Below, piece by piece: positions 60,153-64,000 of a stretch of 64,000 bases of DNA. The position numbers were made by a program, and so were the translations under genes. Positions within the stretch are counted from its first letter, which is position 1. Each line of letters starts with the position of its first letter. Origin of the DNA: Bacillota bacterium (lineage in GTDB: Bacteria > Bacillota > Clostridia > Lachnospirales > Lachnospiraceae); assembly GCA_023409535.1 (NCBI GenBank), contig JAEYGZ010000039.1:1-64000 (forward strand), written 5' to 3'. Under the pieces are notes generated by a model that had not been told where the DNA came from, did no database searches, and worked only from the letters and a program-made list of their open reading frames with translations.

Positions 60153-60659
60153 ATTAGCGATTTAATGATTAACGAACAAATCAGGGACAAAGAAGTCAGG
60201 CTGATTGGTGAAGACGGAGAACAGTTAGGTATCATGTCTGCCAAGGATGCAATGAAGCTTGCCAAGGATGCGAATCTTGACCTTGTCAAAATTGCCCCCA
60301 CAGCGAAGCCGCCCGTTTGTAAGATTATCGATTATGGTAAATACAGATACGAGTTGGCCAGGAAAGAAAAAGAAGCCAAGAAGAAACAAAAGGTTACCGA
60401 TGTCAAAGAAATTCGTTTATCACCAAATATTGATGAGAATGATATAAATACAAAGGCAAACCAAGCTCGCAAATTCCTTACTCACGGTGATAAGGTAAAA
60501 GTCGCTTTACGTTTCCGTGGCCGTGAAATGGCTCATACCTCATCCTCTAAGGTAATCCTGGACAATTTCTTTGCAATGCTCGAGGACATAGCGGTAATTG
60601 AAAAGCCTGCGAAGCTCGAGGGTAGAAGTATGATTATGTTCTTAACAGAAAAACGTTAA
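60153..60659 (+). CDS. infC: Translation initiation factor IF-3 (AUU start)
   Basis: This 168-residue IF-3 has an N-terminal domain (MINEQIRDKEVRLIGEDGEQLGIMSAKDAM) and a C-terminal domain (VKEIRLSPNIDENDINTKANQARKFL, VALRFRGREMAHT) joined by a Lys-rich linker. It blocks premature 70S formation and checks start codons. The start is the rare ATT at 60153, seven bases after GGAGGTG, rather than the ATG at 60165. AUU starts are a known feature of infC, through which IF-3 represses itself. Confidence 0.92.
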   Translation: MSDLMINEQIRDKEVRLIGEDGEQLGIMSAKDAMKLAKDANLDLVKIAPTAKPPVCKIIDYGKYRYELARKEKEAKKKQKVTDVKEIRLSPNIDENDINTKANQARKFLTHGDKVKVALRFRGREMAHTSSSKVILDNFFAMLEDIAVIEKPAKLEGRSMIMFLTEKR

Positions 60660-60745
60660 AATACTAAGTTTAAGCAGCATTTTGAAGGCGGCAGGCAGGC
60701 TTTACTGCAGCCTTCTGCTGTATCAATCATTAAGGAGGAAATATC

Positions 60746-60943
60746 ATGCCCAAGTTAAAAACAAGCAAAGCAGCAGCTAAGCGCTTCAAAATCACAGGAA
60801 CCGGAAAGTTGAAAAGAATGAAGGCTTACAAGAGCCATATCTTAACGAAGAAATCCGCAAAAAGAAAGAGAAATTTAAGAAAACCTGCTATGACGGATTC
60901 AACAAATATCAAAAACATGAAGAAGATCTTACCATATCTTTAA
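60746..60943 (+). CDS. rpmI: 50S ribosomal protein L35
   Basis: This 65-residue, strongly basic protein has the L35 pattern: MPKLKTSKAAAKRFKITGTGKLKR at the start and HILTKKSAKRKRNLRK in the middle. AAGGAGG lies upstream. It is the second gene of infC-rpmI-rplT. Confidence 0.97.
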   Translation: MPKLKTSKAAAKRFKITGTGKLKRMKAYKSHILTKKSAKRKRNLRKPAMTDSTNIKNMKKILPYL

Positions 60944-60968
60944 GATTGGTGATAAGGAGGAATAGAAC

Positions 60969-61325
60969 ATGGCAAGAATTAAAGGCGGATTAAACGCGAA
61001 GAAAAGACATAATAGAGTATTAAAGCTGGCGAAAGGTTACAGAGGCGCCAGATCAAAACAATACAGAGTAGCAAAACAGTCAGTAATGAGAGCGTTAACT
61101 TCTTCTTTCGCCGGCAGAAAAGAAAGAAAGAGACAGTTCAGACAGTTATGGATTGCGCGAATTAACGCAGCTGCAAGAATGAATGGATTATCCTATAGCA
61201 AATTAATGCATGGCTTAAAGTTAGCTGATGTTGAAATCAACAGAAAGATGCTTTCCGAGATGGCGATCAACGATGCGCAGGGCTTCACCGCACTTGCTGA
61301 GGTTGCTAAGTCTAAGCTTGCATAA
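60969..61325 (+). CDS. rplT: 50S ribosomal protein L20
   Basis: This 118-residue L20 starts ARIKGGLNAKKRHNRVLKLAKGYRGARS and has the long basic helix of the family and FTALAEVAKSKLA at the end. Besides its structural role in 23S rRNA folding it is the operon's autoregulator in Firmicutes. AAGGAGG lies upstream. Confidence 0.97.
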   Translation: MARIKGGLNAKKRHNRVLKLAKGYRGARSKQYRVAKQSVMRALTSSFAGRKERKRQFRQLWIARINAAARMNGLSYSKLMHGLKLADVEINRKMLSEMAINDAQGFTALAEVAKSKLA

Positions 61326-61347
61326 ATATAGACGAAGAGTGATTAAG

Positions 61348-61380
61348 GAGTAATTGCAAAAGCAGTTACTCTTTTTTTTT
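61348..61380 (+). terminator. Terminator of infC-rpmI-rplT
   Basis: GAGTAATTGC and GCAGTTACTC (one G-U pair) enclose AAAA and eight or more T follow. It is a strong terminator. Confidence 0.93.
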
Positions 61381-61446
61381 CTGCGATACTATATTCTTAA
61401 GAAATTCTATATAATAGTGGTAAAGATATCATGGGCAGGTATGATT

Positions 61447-63150
61447 ATGACGGCCGAAGAACGGGAACGTATCGTCAGTGAAGATTATGCGGATTTGCTG
61501 ATTTCATATAGCGGAGATATGAATGTATTTAACCGGTTTGAAGATGCCACCGTACATATTATCAACTTTTTTGATGCCGTAGTCCATGTTCCGGTATCAC
61601 AGATTACAGACAATACCATTGTGGAGCTGGGGTACTCCGTGATGCCTTCCGTGTTTGGACCAATCAGCGAGGCAAGTCTGGAAGCCTCGGGTATTATAAG
61701 ACTGCGCAGCATTCCGAACTTTAATCTTCGCGGCCAGGGAGTCCTGATCGGGATCATTGATACCGGAATAGATTATACGAATCCGGTTTTTCTCAGGGCT
61801 GACAATACAACTAAAATTGCTGCCCTCTGGGACCAGACGATACAGAGTGGCAATTTTCCTGCTGATACCTATTACGGTACGGAATATACCAGTGAACAGA
61901 TTAATGAAGCATTGCAAAGTGAGAATCCCAGGGAGATTGTCCCAACCACTGACGAGGTCGGGCATGGAACAATGGTTGCGGGTATTGCAGCCGGAAATGA
62001 GGTTCCGGACAGTGATTTCTATGGTGTCGCACCGGATGCCGAATTGGTGGTTGTGAAGCTGAAACCTGCGAAGCGCTATCTGAGGGAATTCTTTCGCGTC
62101 CCGGATACGGCAAATTGCTATCAGGAAAATGATATTTTATTTGCACTTGATTATGTCGGTGATGTTGCCATTCGTCTAAACCGTCCTCTTGCAATCTGTA
62201 TCGCCTTGGGGACGTCTCAGGGAGCCCATGACGGCAGAGGGACCCTGAGCAGCTATTTGTCCCTTCGCGCTGAAACCTTGCAGGTAGGAATCGTAGTAGC
62301 CGCGGGGAATGAAGGAAATGCAAGAAGACATTTTTCCGGAACCATAAATCCTGATGTGGGACGTGAGACCATGGAGATCTTTGTGGGGGAAAATGAACCA
62401 GGGTTTTCCCTGGAGATATGGGGCAGGTCGCCCGGAACCTTCTCAATTGATATTCAGACCCCCTCCGGCGAATATGTGCCTCAGATTATTCCCCGTCTGG
62501 ATGAGAACAGGGACATCACCTTTATATTTGAACCAACACGTATTCTGGTGGATTATCAGTTGATAGAATCCCAGAGCGGGAACCAGATGATACTGGTTCG
62601 ATTTACGGATCCAAGCCCTGGGATCTGGAGACTGAATGTATATGGAAGAGGCAGCCTGGCGACCAGTTTTAATGCCTGGCTGCCTATGTCCGGTTTTATT
62701 TCCAATGATACTTACTTTATCCGTTCCGACCCATATACCACAATTCTATCCCTGGGCAATGCTACTGTGCCAATTACAGTGACAGCCTATAACCTGGAGG
62801 ATGACAGCTTATATCTGGATGCCAGCAGAGGTTATACGGCAACAGGTGCCATCAAGCCTGATATTGCTGCACCCGGCGTGAATATTACTGCTCCGACCAC
62901 CGATGGGGGTTTTACAGGAGTGACCGGAACAAGTGCCAGTGCCGCGCATACCGCCGGAGTTGCAGCCTTATTTTTGGAATGGGCGGTTGTAAGAGGCAAT
63001 CAACCGGATGTTAATTCTACAGATATTAAGATATTTATGACACGTGGGGCAAGAAGAGAGCTTGATATACAGTACCCTAACCGGGATTGGGGCTATGGGA
63101 TACTGGATGTATATAATATATTCGATATCTTACGGCCAGGGGCATCCTAA
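61447..63150 (+). CDS. Subtilisin-like serine protease (S8), Csp-like
   Basis: This 567-residue subtilase has the catalytic Asp105 in IGIIDTGIDY, His173 in VGHGTMVAGIAAG and Ser496 in GTSASAAHTAGVAALF. An N-terminal prodomain-like segment (1 to about 95) precedes the catalytic domain and an insert of about 150 residues (about 310-460) interrupts it, the layout of clostridial Csp germination proteases. There is no signal peptide. A spore-associated or cytoplasmic role is inferred. The frame extends to a TTG at 61354 across the rplT terminator, so I use ATG 61447 with AGG upstream (61441 is an alternative). Confidence 0.85.
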   Translation: MTAEERERIVSEDYADLLISYSGDMNVFNRFEDATVHIINFFDAVVHVPVSQITDNTIVELGYSVMPSVFGPISEASLEASGIIRLRSIPNFNLRGQGVLIGIIDTGIDYTNPVFLRADNTTKIAALWDQTIQSGNFPADTYYGTEYTSEQINEALQSENPREIVPTTDEVGHGTMVAGIAAGNEVPDSDFYGVAPDAELVVVKLKPAKRYLREFFRVPDTANCYQENDILFALDYVGDVAIRLNRPLAICIALGTSQGAHDGRGTLSSYLSLRAETLQVGIVVAAGNEGNARRHFSGTINPDVGRETMEIFVGENEPGFSLEIWGRSPGTFSIDIQTPSGEYVPQIIPRLDENRDITFIFEPTRILVDYQLIESQSGNQMILVRFTDPSPGIWRLNVYGRGSLATSFNAWLPMSGFISNDTYFIRSDPYTTILSLGNATVPITVTAYNLEDDSLYLDASRGYTATGAIKPDIAAPGVNITAPTTDGGFTGVTGTSASAAHTAGVAALFLEWAVVRGNQPDVNSTDIKIFMTRGARRELDIQYPNRDWGYGILDVYNIFDILRPGAS

Positions 63151-63167
63151 GGGAGGTGGAACTGATT

Positions 63168-64000
63168 ATGATGTCTGAAAGTATACGCAGAGTTACTTTG
63201 GAGAACAGACAGATCATCACCAGTGAGGATTATATTGATCTAATTGTGGAGTTCAATCAAAATGAGAATCTCCTACGGCGATTTACAGACGGAACCGCGC
63301 AAGTTATGAATGATCGTTATGCAATTGTATATGTACCGGCTGCCAATTTGAATAACCGTTTTATTGCACAATACGGCTATAATGTGCTTCCGTCCTGTTA
63401 TGGACTGATGAGTCAGGTGAGTCTGGAGGCTTCCGGAGTAATACGTCTTCGCCGTACTCCGGTCTTCAATCTCCTGGGAACAGGAGTATTGGTTGGTTTG
63501 ATTGATACCGGTATTGAATATACCAATCCGGCCTTCCTCAATGCAGACGGAACAACAAGAATTGCAGCTATTTGGGATCAGACCATTGAAAGCGACAGGT
63601 TTCCGGAGGATTCCTTCTTTGGAACCGAATATTTAGAGGAGGATATTAATCAGGCACTGCAAAGCGAAGCCCCTCTTGATGTCGTTCCTTCCACTGATGA
63701 AAATGGACATGGGACCATGCTGGCCGGAATTGCAGCCGGCAATGTGGACGATGCAAATAATTTCAGCGGTGTCGTTCCCGCCGCACAGCTTGTCGTTGTA
63801 AAGCTAAAGCAGGCAAAGAATGCATTGAAAGATTTCTATATCATACCGCAAAGTGCTGATGCCTATCAGGAAAATGATATAATGTGGGGGATACAGTATC
63901 TGATCAGTGTAGCCAGAAGACTAAACAGGCCGATGGCTATCTGCGTTGGTTTGGGCTCGTCCCAGGGTTCCCATGACGGAAGAGGAGCTCTGAGCCACTT
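63168..64000 (+). CDS. Second subtilisin-like protease, tandem paralogue (cut by the window edge)
   Basis: The first 277 codons of a subtilase closely related to the one at 61447. It has the same N-terminal region (ITSEDYIDLIVEFNQNENLLRRF), LEASGVIRLRR, catalytic Asp113 in VGLIDTGIEY and His181 in GHGTMLAGIAAG. The catalytic Ser would lie beyond the window. The start at 63168 (ATGATG) has GGGAGGTGG upstream and 17 bases separate it from the first protease, so they form an operon. I translated it from the sequence directly. Confidence 0.88.
   Translation, partial: MMSESIRRVTLENRQIITSEDYIDLIVEFNQNENLLRRFTDGTAQVMNDRYAIVYVPAANLNNRFIAQYGYNVLPSCYGLMSQVSLEASGVIRLRRTPVFNLLGTGVLVGLIDTGIEYTNPAFLNADGTTRIAAIWDQTIESDRFPEDSFFGTEYLEEDINQALQSEAPLDVVPSTDENGHGTMLAGIAAGNVDDANNFSGVVPAAQLVVVKLKQAKNALKDFYIIPQSADAYQENDIMWGIQYLISVARRLNRPMAICVGLGSSQGSHDGRGALSH

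Noticed and set aside
1..64000. CRISPR arrays, insertion sequences or integrase attachment sites.
   Set aside because: No regularly spaced repeats, transposase or recombinase genes were found; the tandem repeats at 7795 and 43753 have only two to three copies and no spacers.

Overview
The window looks like a chromosome segment of a spore-forming, low-to-mid GC Firmicute, most likely a plant-polysaccharide-using member of the Lachnospiraceae (Anaerocolumna / Lachnoclostridium type). This assignment is an inference. It rests on an alpha/beta-type small acid-soluble spore protein, Csp-like subtilases, a SigI/RsgI pair, a GH94 cellobiose phosphorylase and a GH2 beta-mannosidase, two lineage-typical families (DUF4364 and DUF6145), clostridial gene orders (tig-clpP-clpX-engB, rho-rpmE-yqhQ-prmC-prfA, infC-rpmI-rplT), and tRNA genes that do not encode the 3' CCA. 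There are no phage, integrase, transposase or CRISPR sequences. This is mostly ordinary core chromosome with small islands of decay, duplication and regulatory structure.

Layout. 1-300: the end of a tRNA cluster (a partial tRNA, then Leu-UAA and Arg-ACG). 391-6940: a HAAS/DUF1700 protein, an SRNA-repeat protein, a rhodanese, a THUMP rRNA methyltransferase, a lysophospholipase-like hydrolase on the minus strand, a cell-wall amidase, RdgB and a YfcE-like phosphoesterase. 7082-8123: seven tRNA genes behind a perfect consensus promoter. 8166-10444: a MerR/GyrI regulator, two gene remnants and an AraC regulator divergent from a beta-mannosidase (10580-13111). 13177-18596: an AEC transporter, then ktrB-ktrA and corC-ktrA2 (potassium and divalent-cation transport). 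18678-20671: sigI-rsgI. 21032-24649: a large surface or spore-type protein, a DJ-1 protein and an alanine symporter. 24771-27232: ddl-murF (peptidoglycan precursors). 27567-33551: a SASP, glmM, trigger factor, clpP, clpX and engB. 33588-37888: a membrane-fused PstS-like protein, DUF4364, a radical SAM protein and malic enzyme. 38228-44703: rho, rpmE, DUF1385, prmC, prfA and trmH. 44905-54921: an FG-GAP lipoprotein, an NfeD-like protein, an LtaS-like enzyme, argF, DUF6145, coaX, dusB, asd and an anchored exoprotein. 55226-59857: cellobiose phosphorylase, a CPBP protease and an ECF S-component behind a structured leader. 60153-61325: infC-rpmI-rplT. 61447-64000: two tandem subtilases, the second cut by the window edge.

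How the genes fit together. Several sets serve envelope building and remodelling (ddl, murF, glmM, amidase, LtaS-like enzyme). Others serve protein quality control (tig, clpP, clpX), translation and termination (rho, prfA, prmC, L31, IF3, L35, L20, tRNAs) and sporulation or germination (SASP, the two Csp-like proteases, possibly the two repetitive low-complexity proteins). The sugar enzymes release mannose and glucose-1-phosphate inside the cell, which fits growth on plant glycans.

The points most worth checking are: (i) an approximately 290-nt structured leader ending in an intrinsic terminator before the orphan ECF S-component gene; (ii) a related 31-nt element, embedded in strong RNA structure, found both before rho and after rpmE; (iii) two uncharacterised repetitive proteins, an SRNA-repeat protein and a choice-of-anchor A protein with no signal peptide; (iv) a 57-bp tandem duplication of the 3' end of prfA; and (v) the AUU start of infC.
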